NCBI RefSeq assembly: GCF_023229695.1 | Contig: NZ_JALNYS010000012.1 | Location: 58,235 to 105,837 of the forward strand | Source: Sulfuricurvum sp. | GTDB taxonomy: Bacteria > Campylobacterota > Campylobacteria > Campylobacterales > Sulfurimonadaceae | DNA length: 47,603 bases | Direction: 5' to 3' | Part shown: positions 24,313-33,456 of the stretch, one piece after another | How positions within the stretch are numbered: position 1 is the first letter of the stretch | Layout of the letters: each line of letters starts with the position of its first letter | Notes under the pieces: model-generated | What the model saw: the letters and a program-made list of their open reading frames with translations, nothing else | Told to the model about the DNA's origin: nothing | Databases searched by the model: none | Made by a program: the position numbers and the translations under genes

Positions 24313-24810
24313 ATGTTGCGTAAACTTTCGATATTAATATTATCCGGTATTTTAAGTTCAGCTACCCTTTACGGAGTCGATTATGACGGTGAAAAAAGCA
24401 TGCTTATTGAAGTTCCATATACCATGTGCGTAATCCCACCACAAATGGATGAAGCTAAAGCACAAGGGATAAAAGTTATCAATTCAAAAAAAGCCAAAGC
24501 ATTATATGACCAGAATGCTATTTTTTTTGATGCGCGTGAAAAACGGCATTATGCAAAAGAACATATCAATGGTGCATTTCCCGTCTATTTTGATGAATCC
24601 AAAGCTAAATATATTGCGCTGCAGCTACCTGCGGATAAAAAACAGCCTCTAGTTTTTTACTGCTACGGTGAATCTTGTGCAAACTCTTATGAAGCTGCTC
24701 TATCTGTACGAAAACTTGGATATCAAAATGTCAATTGGCTCTTAAACGGATACACAAAATGGAAAATGGCAGGATATCCTATCTCTTCGGAAAGTAAACA
24801 TTCAAAATAA
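24313..24810 (+). CDS. Periplasmic rhodanese-like protein
   Basis: 165 residues with an N-terminal signal peptide (hydrophobic 4-20, cleavage probably near YGVD). A single rhodanese domain covers about 50-160: FFDAREKRHYAKEHINGA, then the active loop PLVFYCYGESCANS, ending WLLNGYTKWKMAGYP. The first Cys of CYGESC sits at the catalytic position, so sulfane-sulfur transfer is plausible. AAGGAG stands before the start. The export signal places it in the periplasm, where a sulfur oxidiser would handle polysulfide or thiosulfate; the actual substrate is unknown. Confidence 0.88.
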   Translation: MLRKLSILILSGILSSATLYGVDYDGEKSMLIEVPYTMCVIPPQMDEAKAQGIKVINSKKAKALYDQNAIFFDAREKRHYAKEHINGAFPVYFDESKAKYIALQLPADKKQPLVFYCYGESCANSYEAALSVRKLGYQNVNWLLNGYTKWKMAGYPISSESKHSK

Positions 24811-24901
24811 AAAAATAGCGAGAAAAAAGAAAGAGTGGATAATTGACATCTTTGAAGGATTGGGCGGTGGAAAAAAATGAAGTTAAAAAGACAGCTTCTT
24901 A

Positions 24902-24928
24902 AAATATAAAATCCCTATTTATAGGGTT
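24902..24928 (-). terminator. Rho-independent terminator of tRNA-Pro
   Basis: On the minus strand a CCCTAT/ATAGGG stem extended by A-T pairs is followed by ATTTTATATTTT, beginning a few bases after the tRNA CCA end. Confidence 0.7.
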
Positions 24929-24934
24929 TCCACA

Positions 24935-25012
24935 TGGTCGGAGCGACCTGACTCGAACAGGCGACCTCTACCACCCCAAGGTAGTGCGCTAGCCAAACTG
25001 CGCTACGCCCCG
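24935..25012 (-). tRNA. tRNA-Pro(GGG)
   Basis: A full cloverleaf can be drawn on the minus strand. The acceptor CGGGGCG pairs with CGCTCCG (one G-U), the anticodon stem CTACC/GGTAG encloses loop TTGGGGT with anticodon GGG, and the T-arm reads GCCTG-TTCGAGT-CAGGT. The 3' CCA is encoded (24935-24937 on the plus strand as TGG). It stands alone and has its own terminator. Confidence 0.95.
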
Positions 25013-25088
25013 ACGTAAAAAGTGGAATGGAAGGATAATCGAAATTTAATTAATCCCACCTAAAAGAGTCACACGTTATACTCCTAAC

Positions 25089-25844
25089 ATGAAAACGATA
25101 TCCTCCCCTCTTTTATCCTTGTTTAGCGATATAACGGCCCTCTTTACGACACGCCACGGCGGAGTTTCCAAGCCCCCTTTCACTACAGCCAATCTGGCCT
25201 TTCATGTAGGAGACGATCCGCGCGATGTTTTAGACAACCACGATATGCTCGCCAAATTCTCCGGGTATGATAGGACTAAACTGATCCATATGCGCCAAAT
25301 TCATTCGGATCGAATAGTCCTCATCGACGAGAGGATAAATTTTGATACCCCGCCCGAATGCGATGCCCTCATCACGAATCGGCCGTACACCCCGCTGATG
25401 GTGATGAGCGCCGACTGTACGCCGATACTCGTGTATGATCCGGTGCAGCGTGTCATCGGAGCGATCCATGCAGGGCGTGCGGGAGCACTCAATGCCATTT
25501 TGCCCAAGACGATCGAACGGATGGGAGAAACGTTCGGCAGTAAAATAGAGGATATCCGCATCAGTATGGGCCCCTCCATCCACGGGTGCTGCTATGAGAT
25601 CAACGGGCAAATCGGAGCGGAAGTGAAAGAGAAGGGGTACTCCGAAGCATTGAGAAAAGAGGGGGAGAGACTCTTTTTGGACGTCAATACCGTTTTACGG
25701 CAGCAGCTGGATGCCCTCAACCTTCCGCAGGAGCATCTGGAGGTAATCGCTGCGTGTCCCGCATGCAAAAGCGATACCTATTTTTCGTATCGCGCCGACC
25801 GGCAGCATACCGGACGCATTGCCGGGGTTATTTTCCTTCGCTGA
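25089..25844 (+). CDS. pgeF: Peptidoglycan editing factor PgeF (YfiH, laccase-domain family)
   Basis: 251 residues of the multicopper-polyphenol-oxidase-like YfiH/PgeF family. Conserved metal residues are H in MRQIHSD, C in MSADCTP and H in AIHAGRAG; the usual family motif is HAGWRG, so this version is slightly altered. In E. coli PgeF removes wrongly used amino acids from cell-wall precursors. TATACT at 25077-25082 ends six bases before the ATG and no ribosome site is visible, so the mRNA may start at the ATG. It converges with dxs, overlapping by 17 bases. Confidence 0.88.
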   Translation: MKTISSPLLSLFSDITALFTTRHGGVSKPPFTTANLAFHVGDDPRDVLDNHDMLAKFSGYDRTKLIHMRQIHSDRIVLIDERINFDTPPECDALITNRPYTPLMVMSADCTPILVYDPVQRVIGAIHAGRAGALNAILPKTIERMGETFGSKIEDIRISMGPSIHGCCYEINGQIGAEVKEKGYSEALRKEGERLFLDVNTVLRQQLDALNLPQEHLEVIAACPACKSDTYFSYRADRQHTGRIAGVIFLR

Positions 25845-27648
25845 CCTTTTGGGCCAATTGTTCCGGGCGAAGTCCCAATGACGCTTCGACCAATTTGGTA
25901 TTGCCGTGCTTGATAAACGCATCATCGTATTCGAAACTGACCAGACGGACATCGGTAATGCCCGATTCGCAGAGCCATTCCAAAAGGGCGCTTCCGACTC
26001 CCCCCATTTTTGCCGAATCGCTGAAGACGTACCATCGTTTGTGACGCTGTGCCATCCGTGTCAACATCTCACCGTCCAGCGGTTTTACAAACCGAAGATC
26101 AAGGAGGGAGGGTTTTTCCGCCATAAGCTCAATCGTTTGCGCCGCACGTCCTACGCCGTTACCGTATCCGATAAACAGCATATCCGAACTATTCGAGCTC
26201 AAAAGCTGCGATTTACCCGTCTCAAAAGGGAGCGATTCGGGTAAATCCGCTTCCAGAAATGCCCCTCGCGGATAGCGGATCGAACAGGGGTGATTGTAGG
26301 TCGCGGTGTAGGCTATGATCTGATGAAACGATTTTTCATCCCGGGGGGCACACAGCATCATATTCGGGATCAGGCGCAGAAAGCTGATGTCAAATACCCC
26401 TTGGTGGGTTTCGCCGTCTTCACCGACAATCCCCGCACGATCCAGGGCAAACACCACGGGAAGGTCCATTAGACACACATCATGGATCACTTGATCGAAT
26501 CCCCGCTGCAAAAATGTGGAGTAGATCGTACAAAAAGGTTTAAACCCCTCTTTGGCCAATGCCGCCATAGAGGTCACCGCATGCTGCTCCGCAATCGCCA
26601 CATCCCAAAAACGGTCCGGATATTTTTCCATCAAAGCACTCAGTCCGGTACCGCTGGGCATCGCCGCCGTGACACCGACAATTTTTGGATTATGATCCGC
26701 CTGATGCATCAGGGCATCGGCATAAATCTGTGTAGCGCTTTTAGCGGAACTTTTGGCATTGGCTGCCCCGCTTTTGAGATCAAAAGGGGAGACGCCGTGC
26801 CATTTTTCATGTTTCCCTTCGGCAATCTCGTACCCTTTGCCTTTGATCGTCTGGACATGGACCAAAACCGGTTTTTTCATGGAACGGGCTGTCTCAAACG
26901 TCTCAATCAACGATTTGAGATCATGGCCGTTAATCGGCCCGATATATTCGATCCCCATCTCTTCAAACATAATCCCCGGCGTGATCAATTTAAACGCCTC
27001 TTCAAACCGTTTGGCCAGATAGTGGGCCCCTTCTCCGAAATTATCGACGAATTGCTCGGTCTTCTTTTTAAACCGTTGATAAAACGGGCTTGCCATCGCG
27101 GAACTGAGCATCCGACTGATCGCCCCGATCGGCTTGGCGATACTCATTTCGTTGTCGTTGAGAATGATCACCATCGGGTATTTGCGATCTCCCAACTCGT
27201 TAAGCGCTTCATAAGCCATCCCGGCCGACATCGATCCGTCTCCGATCACGATGACCGGAATCCGGCTCCCCTCTTCGTTTTTTAAGGCAATGGCTTTCGC
27301 CGCTCCGACCCCGAGTGAAATGGAGGTGGAACTGTGCCCCGCAACAAAATAATCCATCGGGGATTCGGAAGGTTTGGTATAGCCGCTAAGCCCGCCGAAC
27401 TGGCGAAGCGTCGCAAACTCTTCCCATCGCTCCGTCAACAGTTTATGGGCATACGATTGGTGGGATACATCGAAGATAAACGGATCATGGGCGGCATCAA
27501 ACACTTTATGCATCGCTACGATAATTTCGGTAGCGCCCAACGTCGAACTTAAATGCCCTCCGTTTTGACTGACTACTTCTAAAATCCGCTCCCGTATTTT
27601 TTGAGAAAGTTCCTCAAGTTGCGGCAGGGTAAATGATTTAATATTCAT
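25828..27648 (-). CDS. dxs: 1-deoxy-D-xylulose-5-phosphate synthase
   Basis: A 606-residue cytosolic TPP enzyme that joins pyruvate and glyceraldehyde 3-phosphate, the first step of the MEP isoprenoid pathway. The TPP motif is GDGSMSAGMAYEALN with the later LNDNEMSI; AEQHAVT carries the catalytic Glu, and DRAGIVGEDGETHQG is the family signature. Length is normal. It is the last gene of the fliF-fliG-fliH-dxs block; the same neighbours are known in Campylobacter and Helicobacter. An 80-bp gap separates it from fliH. No lytB/ispH or ispC gene lies nearby. Confidence 0.96.
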   Translation of the reverse strand: MNIKSFTLPQLEELSQKIRERILEVVSQNGGHLSSTLGATEIIVAMHKVFDAAHDPFIFDVSHQSYAHKLLTERWEEFATLRQFGGLSGYTKPSESPMDYFVAGHSSTSISLGVGAAKAIALKNEEGSRIPVIVIGDGSMSAGMAYEALNELGDRKYPMVIILNDNEMSIAKPIGAISRMLSSAMASPFYQRFKKKTEQFVDNFGEGAHYLAKRFEEAFKLITPGIMFEEMGIEYIGPINGHDLKSLIETFETARSMKKPVLVHVQTIKGKGYEIAEGKHEKWHGVSPFDLKSGAANAKSSAKSATQIYADALMHQADHNPKIVGVTAAMPSGTGLSALMEKYPDRFWDVAIAEQHAVTSMAALAKEGFKPFCTIYSTFLQRGFDQVIHDVCLMDLPVVFALDRAGIVGEDGETHQGVFDISFLRLIPNMMLCAPRDEKSFHQIIAYTATYNHPCSIRYPRGAFLEADLPESLPFETGKSQLLSSNSSDMLFIGYGNGVGRAAQTIELMAEKPSLLDLRFVKPLDGEMLTRMAQRHKRWYVFSDSAKMGGVGSALLEWLCESGITDVRLVSFEYDDAFIKHGNTKLVEASLGLRPEQLAQKVSEGK

Positions 27649-27728
27649 AAAAATTCAATATCCTAACTTTAGATAAAACGCCCTCAAACGGATGGCCCAT
27701 TATAAATAGGCATATTCGTAAAAAAGCT

Positions 27729-28508
27729 TTAAGATTCAAGCAAAAGGGATCGTTTAAGTCTCTCATACCTCTTTTTAATCTGCGAATCAACATTACCGAC
27801 GTCACTGATCGCAACAACGCCTCCGGGGTTGATAGCGCGGTCGGAAAGGACCTCTACATTGGATAACGATCCCACTTTTTCGGAGATTTGTCCATGATCG
27901 ACAGGATTGACCCGTAGTGTGATTTTTGACGCTTCCGCAAGCTCGTCCATCAAATCGGCCGACAATTTGGCCGCGATTCTAGCACTGTTCTCTTGTGTCT
28001 CAACTCCGATCACCTCTTTGGCGATCTCCAACGCCGTAAACGTGAGCTCTTTGTGGATCGATTCGAGTGCTTTGGCAAACTGTGCCGCCTGTTCGTCGAG
28101 TGTTTTGACCGAAATGGCCAGCTGATCCCGAGACTGTTCTTTTCGCCCCGCATCATTCGATTGCTCCTGAGCGACACCGGCAGAAAATCCCTCGTCGTAA
28201 GCCGCTTTTTTTGCCGCATCCATCGCGGCGGCATGCTCCTCCTGGATCGATTCAAGGCGCATCTGCATCTTAATGACATTTGAGCTCATATCATCCGCTT
28301 TTTTAAGGAGGGACTCCACCAATTCGTCCTTCGACGACAAAGAGTGATCTTCTTTGCGCCGGTTATGAGGGGTCTCGGACGTATGATGGTGCGAAAGTTC
28401 CGCTACCGCGTCATGAATACTGGAACCGGCCAATCCCGAGAGTATTTTAAACTGATACTTACTAATCGCATGGGCACCCGTGCGGTCCTGTGAGATAACC
28501 ACATCCAT
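27729..28508 (-). CDS. fliH: Flagellar assembly protein FliH
   Basis: A 259-residue peripheral component of the flagellar export apparatus that holds the ATPase FliI and slows it. The sequence shows a variable N-terminus, a long charged helical middle (about 65-150) with a glycine- and alanine-containing repeat-like stretch (AKKAAYDEGFSAGVAQEQ), and a conserved C-terminal FliH domain with VIGVET and NPGGVVAISD. It starts three bases after the fliG stop. It is longer than some FliH proteins but typical for Campylobacterota. Confidence 0.9.
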   Translation of the reverse strand: MDVVISQDRTGAHAISKYQFKILSGLAGSSIHDAVAELSHHHTSETPHNRRKEDHSLSSKDELVESLLKKADDMSSNVIKMQMRLESIQEEHAAAMDAAKKAAYDEGFSAGVAQEQSNDAGRKEQSRDQLAISVKTLDEQAAQFAKALESIHKELTFTALEIAKEVIGVETQENSARIAAKLSADLMDELAEASKITLRVNPVDHGQISEKVGSLSNVEVLSDRAINPGGVVAISDVGNVDSQIKKRYERLKRSLLLES

Positions 28509-28511
28509 AGG

Positions 28512-29537
28512 TTAATCGACCATCTCTTCGGACTCGCCCAGTTGCAATACTCCCTGTTCCGCCAATGCCTGCACGGCATCAACGATTTTTCGTTGCGCCC
28601 CTTCGACCTCTTTGACTTTAACGGCTCCCAGAAACTGCATCTCTTCCACAAACGACTCTTTCGCCCGTTGCGACATATTGACGTAAAATTTCTCTTTAAG
28701 CTCATCGGCAGAGCTTTTAAGGGCCAGCATCAGATCATTTTTATCGACCGATTTTAAAATCTCGCGGACACTGTTTCCATCCAGATTCACAATATCTTCG
28801 AAGGTGAACATCATCTCTTTAATCGATGAAGCCAGCTCTTGGTCAAGCTGCTCGATTTGAGACAACGTCGCTTTCGACGCTTTTGCCCCCAAACGGTTGA
28901 ACACATCGGCAACCGCACGCGGCCCCCCCACTTCCACTTTGTAGCTTGCAAGTGCTTCGAGTTTGGATTCGAGAACCGCACTCACCCGCTTGATAATCGA
29001 CGGAGAGATATCCCCTAGCTTTGCCATACGCATCGCCACTTCCGCACGCAGCTCATCCGAGAAAATATAAAGGGTTTCCGCTGCTGCGGAGGGGTCCATA
29101 TGGGCAAGAATCAGCGCAATGGTCTGGGGGTGCTCGGTGGTGATAAAATCGGCCAGTTGCTGGGGCTTTATTTTAGACAAATAGGCAAAATTTTGACTGT
29201 TTTGCATGGTCTTGGAGAGACGTTCCAATATTTTTTTCGCCTCTTCGGGTCCCAACGCTTTGTAGAGAATCTCACGGGCATACTCCAGACCGCCGGTATT
29301 AATATACTGGTTTGACTGGATGATGGCATAAAATTCTTCCAAAACCGCCGCCGCAATATTTTTCTCGACCGAACGGTTGTTGGCAATGTATTTTGAAATC
29401 TGGGTAATCGCATCAACATTCATCCGGGAAAAAATAGCAGCGGTGCTGTCTTCCCCCAGTTGCATCAAAAGGATAGCAACTTTTTCAGCCATCCCCATTT
29501 CATCAAAATTGGTTTGCTGTGCCGGTGTAAGATTCAT
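28512..29537 (-). CDS. fliG: Flagellar motor switch protein FliG
   Basis: A 341-residue rotor protein that links the MS ring to the C ring and receives torque from the stator. The conserved EHPQTIALILAHMDP block (about 133-147) and the C-terminal domain with the FTFEDIVNLD and AKESFVEEM charged helices are present. Length matches the family. It lies between fliF (9-bp gap) and fliH (3-bp gap), the conserved order for MS-ring and export genes. Confidence 0.96.
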   Translation of the reverse strand: MNLTPAQQTNFDEMGMAEKVAILLMQLGEDSTAAIFSRMNVDAITQISKYIANNRSVEKNIAAAVLEEFYAIIQSNQYINTGGLEYAREILYKALGPEEAKKILERLSKTMQNSQNFAYLSKIKPQQLADFITTEHPQTIALILAHMDPSAAAETLYIFSDELRAEVAMRMAKLGDISPSIIKRVSAVLESKLEALASYKVEVGGPRAVADVFNRLGAKASKATLSQIEQLDQELASSIKEMMFTFEDIVNLDGNSVREILKSVDKNDLMLALKSSADELKEKFYVNMSQRAKESFVEEMQFLGAVKVKEVEGAQRKIVDAVQALAEQGVLQLGESEEMVD

Positions 29538-29546
29538 CGTATCCTC

Positions 29547-31265
29547 CTAGCGTTTTTGAGCTTCATTGGGGGTGGATTCCTCTTCGATCAACGCTTGAAT
29601 CAAAGACGAGATCTCATCCGGGTGTTCTTCGGCTATTTCGCGCACTTTTTCAAGTATCACATCGTATTTAAGTTCCTCTTCGTTGAATCCGTCGCCAAGG
29701 CCCAATTGATTTTCCACTTTTTTACGCATCTGCTGTACTTTTTCAACCAAATCTTCATCCTGATCGTCCGCGATTTCCAAATTCGGTTTTTCCAATTCCT
29801 CTTCATCGCGGCTAAATTCGAGCATCCGTTCGGCAAAAGGGAAAATGATTTTTCGATACGCGACGAACAAGATAAGCGCAACCAGTAAATATTTAAATAC
29901 CGGACTAAACGGAGCCAGGTACGTCGCCACAAACTCCGAGGTTCTGGAAGCGGCATCTTTCGGTTCCATCCCCGCTTTGGTGGTTTGAAATTCAAAATTT
30001 CGGATACTGACCAGATCGCCCCGCGCTTCGTCAATACCGATCGATTGTTTCACCAGCGAATCGATCGCATCCAACTGGGTCTGATCGAGGGCAACGTACT
30101 CCATCTCCTCCGTCGGCTTGTCGTCTGAACCTTTTTTGGGGACATACTTGCCGTCTACAACCACCGCTGCGGTGATCCGTTTAACCCGCGCAAACGCCAG
30201 TTTTGTCGTTGAGACGGTTTTGGAGATTTCGTAATTGGTCGTACCGGACGTTTTTTCGTATTTCTCACCGCTGCCGCTGTTGGCCAGCCCTTCAACCGGA
30301 GCGATATTGCTGACAGCTCCGGGAACCCCACCCACCGGGGCGGCAGAGCCACCCTCCCGTTTCTCTTCGAGGGTTTGTTCGCTTCGAACGACATTTTCCG
30401 GATCGAATTTCTCCGACGTGGAGCTTTGTTCGGAAAAATCGTAATCAACCGTTACTTTGGCGACAACCCGGTCTTTACCTCCGATAAACGGAGAGAGGAC
30501 ATTGTTGATCTTCTCTTCGAGCTTCTTTTCCTCTTTCGTTTTATAGAGCTGCTGCATCGAAGAGAGCTCCCCCATCGCGGAAGCAGCATCGTTATCCCCT
30601 AGGGTTTCCCCTTCTGAATTGATCAACGCCACATTCTCGGGTGTCAGTTTCGGTACCGCCGATGCGACCAGTTTTTTTATCCCCCGGATCTGCTTTGAGT
30701 TTAATTGCCGGTCGGCATACAGCTGTACCATAACTGAAGCCGAAGGGGGGACCGCTTCGGAGACAAACAGCGTCTCTTTAGGGAGGGCCAGTGAGACACT
30801 CGATTTTTCAACCGGTGAAAGCGAATCGATAGAGCGGGCAAGCTCCCCCTCTAAGGCACGCCGAAATTTGACCTCTTGATCGAAGCTTGTCGCACCGAAC
30901 TCTTGCTTGTCAAAAAGCTCAAATCCGACATGCCCCTCTTTGGGAATCCCCATGGACGCGATGGTGATCCGCTCTTTGTACACCACCTCTTTCGGGACTT
31001 CGATCACATTATCCCGAACAATTCGGTACGGGATTTTATCTTTTTCAAGCTGATCGACCACCTGAGCCGCATCTTGCGCGCTCAGCTGATCGAATAAGAC
31101 CTGATACCCCTCTTTCTCACTCTCCGGAGTATCCGACGTATAGACTATCAAAAAAATCAGAAATGCCACAATTCCCGCAACCGCTGCGCCGATTATTGTT
31201 TTTTGCGCTTGGGTCAGCTTGCCGTAAAAAACAACGAGTTGCGAAAAAAGTGCCTTGAAATCCAT
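29547..31265 (-). CDS. fliF: Flagellar MS-ring protein FliF
   Basis: A 572-residue membrane protein forming the MS ring. A membrane helix at about 25-45 is followed by ring-building motifs of YscJ/FliF type (YQVLFDQLSAQDAAQVVDQLEK), a long periplasmic region, a second helix near 437-455, and a charged cytoplasmic C-terminus that binds FliG. AGGA lies just before the fliG start downstream. It follows hisC after 17 bases, so flagellar genes are transcribed with amino-acid genes, as in Campylobacter. Confidence 0.96.
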   Translation of the reverse strand: MDFKALFSQLVVFYGKLTQAQKTIIGAAVAGIVAFLIFLIVYTSDTPESEKEGYQVLFDQLSAQDAAQVVDQLEKDKIPYRIVRDNVIEVPKEVVYKERITIASMGIPKEGHVGFELFDKQEFGATSFDQEVKFRRALEGELARSIDSLSPVEKSSVSLALPKETLFVSEAVPPSASVMVQLYADRQLNSKQIRGIKKLVASAVPKLTPENVALINSEGETLGDNDAASAMGELSSMQQLYKTKEEKKLEEKINNVLSPFIGGKDRVVAKVTVDYDFSEQSSTSEKFDPENVVRSEQTLEEKREGGSAAPVGGVPGAVSNIAPVEGLANSGSGEKYEKTSGTTNYEISKTVSTTKLAFARVKRITAAVVVDGKYVPKKGSDDKPTEEMEYVALDQTQLDAIDSLVKQSIGIDEARGDLVSIRNFEFQTTKAGMEPKDAASRTSEFVATYLAPFSPVFKYLLVALILFVAYRKIIFPFAERMLEFSRDEEELEKPNLEIADDQDEDLVEKVQQMRKKVENQLGLGDGFNEEELKYDVILEKVREIAEEHPDEISSLIQALIEEESTPNEAQKR

Positions 31266-31282
31266 TCTTTTGAATGCCTACT

Positions 31283-32377
31283 TTACAATAAAGGTTCTAC
31301 GAGTTCAAAAAAGCGGTCGTTCTGACTCTCCGTGCCGATCGTCACACGAATAGCGTTCAATCCGTAACTGCTTAAATCACGTACAATCATACCCTTTTTT
31401 AAGAGTTCTTGGGCTATTTTTGATGAATTTTTTTCTTCAGGTAAAGGTAAAGTGATAAAATTTGTATAACTTTCAATCACCTCGATCCCTTTGGAGCGGG
31501 CAAAAAATTCATAGCGGCGCATCTCTTTGAAGTTTTCGACGATACACTCCTCTACGAAAGCCTCATCCTCCAATGCAACCGATGCCGCTTCCAGAGAGAG
31601 GGTCGTAATATTAAACGGCGGACGCATTTTGTAAAGGGATTGAATAATATCATGCCGGGCGATCCCGTATCCGACCCGCATCCCTCCCAAGCCGTATGCT
31701 TTCGAAAAGGTCCCCAGAAAAATGACGTTGTCAAATCGGCTAATAAGGTCCTGCGGGTCGACCGCTTTCGAAGGATCTTTGAAACGGGCGTATTCCATAT
31801 AGGCGCCGTCCACGATCACCAGCGTATCGCTGTCAATCTTTTCGATAAAGGAGAGCATTGATTCCGCGTCAATCGCATCCCCGGTCGGATTGTTCGGGGT
31901 ACAAAGAAGAATGACCGAAGGTTTATGCTCCAGATAGAGAGCGTAAAACTCCTCCATATTGTGTTCGCGTGAAGAAGTTCGGATCGTCTGCGCCCCCACC
32001 TGTTTCGCATAAATTTCGTACATTGCGAACGTCACGCTGTTCATCAGCACTTTGCTCCCGCCGTGGGCTTTGGCATGAATCGCAAATTCGATCACCTGAT
32101 CACTTCCCGATCCGATAATGAGTTCATTGGGGTCAATTCCGTATTTGGATGCTAATGCCGTTTTAAGCTTGATCATCGAATCATCCGGATAGTGGGACAT
32201 GTAGTCAATCATACTGCAAACGGCCTCTTTCACCCTCGGCGAACACCCGAAGGGGTTCTCATTACTGGCCAGCTTGACAATCTGATCGGGGGATATCCCG
32301 TATTCTCGGACAACCAGTTCGATCGGTTTTCCCGCTTCATAGCTTTTAATGCTCTCTAAAACGCTGTTAAATTTCAT
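31283..32377 (-). CDS. hisC: Histidinol-phosphate aminotransferase
   Basis: About 364 residues of a fold-type I PLP aminotransferase acting in histidine synthesis, and possibly also on aromatic 2-oxoacids. Visible features are ASNENPFG near the N-terminus, CTPNNPTGD, IVDGAYMEY, and the PLP lysine in GTFSKAYGLGGMRVGY. The start at ATG 32377 (not the upstream in-frame codon at 32407) forms an ATGA overlap with the pheA stop, and GGAG sits before it. Coupling to pheA suggests it may do the final transamination for phenylalanine or tyrosine as well; this is inference. Confidence 0.93.
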   Translation of the reverse strand: MKFNSVLESIKSYEAGKPIELVVREYGISPDQIVKLASNENPFGCSPRVKEAVCSMIDYMSHYPDDSMIKLKTALASKYGIDPNELIIGSGSDQVIEFAIHAKAHGGSKVLMNSVTFAMYEIYAKQVGAQTIRTSSREHNMEEFYALYLEHKPSVILLCTPNNPTGDAIDAESMLSFIEKIDSDTLVIVDGAYMEYARFKDPSKAVDPQDLISRFDNVIFLGTFSKAYGLGGMRVGYGIARHDIIQSLYKMRPPFNITTLSLEAASVALEDEAFVEECIVENFKEMRRYEFFARSKGIEVIESYTNFITLPLPEEKNSSKIAQELLKKGMIVRDLSSYGLNAIRVTIGTESQNDRFFELVEPLL

Positions 32378-33456
32378 AACTCTCCTTTTACATAACTGCC
32401 GAGCCATGTCACTTCATCGGCATGCTTTTGAATGATATTGTCTACTTTCGGCTCATCGATGTGACCGAAAAAATCCATAAAAAACCAGTACCCGAATCCG
32501 TCGTTATCACGGGAGGGACGACTCTCGATCTTGCTTAAATTGACCTCGGCATTATTGAAATCTTCTAAAAAGCTGACCAACGCTCCCGCTTTCTGAGCAT
32601 CTTTGAGACGGACAAGGATGGAGGTCTTGTCATCGCCGCTGGGGGCGTTTTTAAAATCACTCAAGATAAAAAAACGGGTCGCATTGTTATGGGTATCTTC
32701 AATATTTTCAAACAACGTCGGTACACCGTAGAGTTTTGCCGCAATATGGCTGCATATCGCAGCCGCTTCAGGGTCTTTGGCCGCCAAAATTGCCGCTTTT
32801 GCCGTCGATTCGACGGGAATATGCTCAATACTCTCCAAACCGTGTTCCTGCAAAAAATCCCGGCACTGCCCAAACCCTTTGTCTTTCGAATAGATTCGCT
32901 TAATCTCCTGAATTTTCCCCGCTTTGGTTGCGAAAGCCATATGAATCGGCATATAGAGTTCGGCTACGATTTTAACGCCGCTTTTTCCCAGCAGATCCAG
33001 AGTTTCCCCCACAACACCGTCACGGCTGTTTTCGATCGGGACCACCCCGAATTTTGCGCGCCCCGCTTCGAGTGTTTTAAAAACCGCTTCAATCGACCCC
33101 AAAGAGAGGTAATCGCTCATGGCCCCGAAGCGCGACTCGGCGGCTTGATGGGTAAAGCTTCCCTCCGGTCCGAGATAGGCAATCCGCTCAGGCAGTTCCA
33201 GATTGCGGGCAACGGCAAAAATTTCTAAAAATACCGCTTCGATCGCCTGACGGTTCAATAAACCGCCGGTAGATTCGCTGATGCCGCTTAAGCGGTCAAT
33301 GATCGCTTTTTCCCGTTCAGGACGATAAATCGCCGTATTGCTCTCATGCTTGATCTCGCCGACGCGACGGACAACCTCCATCCGGCGATTCAATAAAACC
33401 ATCACTTCATTATCGATCTCATCGATTCGTGCTCGACACTCTTCTAATGTATTCAT
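32374..33456 (-). CDS. pheA: Bifunctional chorismate mutase/prephenate dehydratase (P-protein)
   Basis: 360 residues. The N-terminal 90 are an AroQ-type chorismate mutase (RIDEIDNEVMVLLNRRMEVV), followed by a prephenate dehydratase domain (YLGPEGSFTHQAA; GVVPIENSRDGVV; TRFFIL) and an ACT domain carrying the ESRP motif for phenylalanine feedback. It catalyses the two steps from chorismate to phenylpyruvate. Four-base overlaps join it to the HAD gene before it and hisC after it. Confidence 0.95.
   Translation of the reverse strand: MNTLEECRARIDEIDNEVMVLLNRRMEVVRRVGEIKHESNTAIYRPEREKAIIDRLSGISESTGGLLNRQAIEAVFLEIFAVARNLELPERIAYLGPEGSFTHQAAESRFGAMSDYLSLGSIEAVFKTLEAGRAKFGVVPIENSRDGVVGETLDLLGKSGVKIVAELYMPIHMAFATKAGKIQEIKRIYSKDKGFGQCRDFLQEHGLESIEHIPVESTAKAAILAAKDPEAAAICSHIAAKLYGVPTLFENIEDTHNNATRFFILSDFKNAPSGDDKTSILVRLKDAQKAGALVSFLEDFNNAEVNLSKIESRPSRDNDGFGYWFFMDFFGHIDEPKVDNIIQKHADEVTWLGSYVKGEL

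Larger units (their letters stand above)
24811..25088. other. Gap containing only the tRNA and its signals
   Basis: Apart from the tRNA-Pro gene and its terminator, this stretch shows no supported gene. The 90 bases after the rhodanese stop hold no clear terminator for that gene. Confidence 0.5.
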
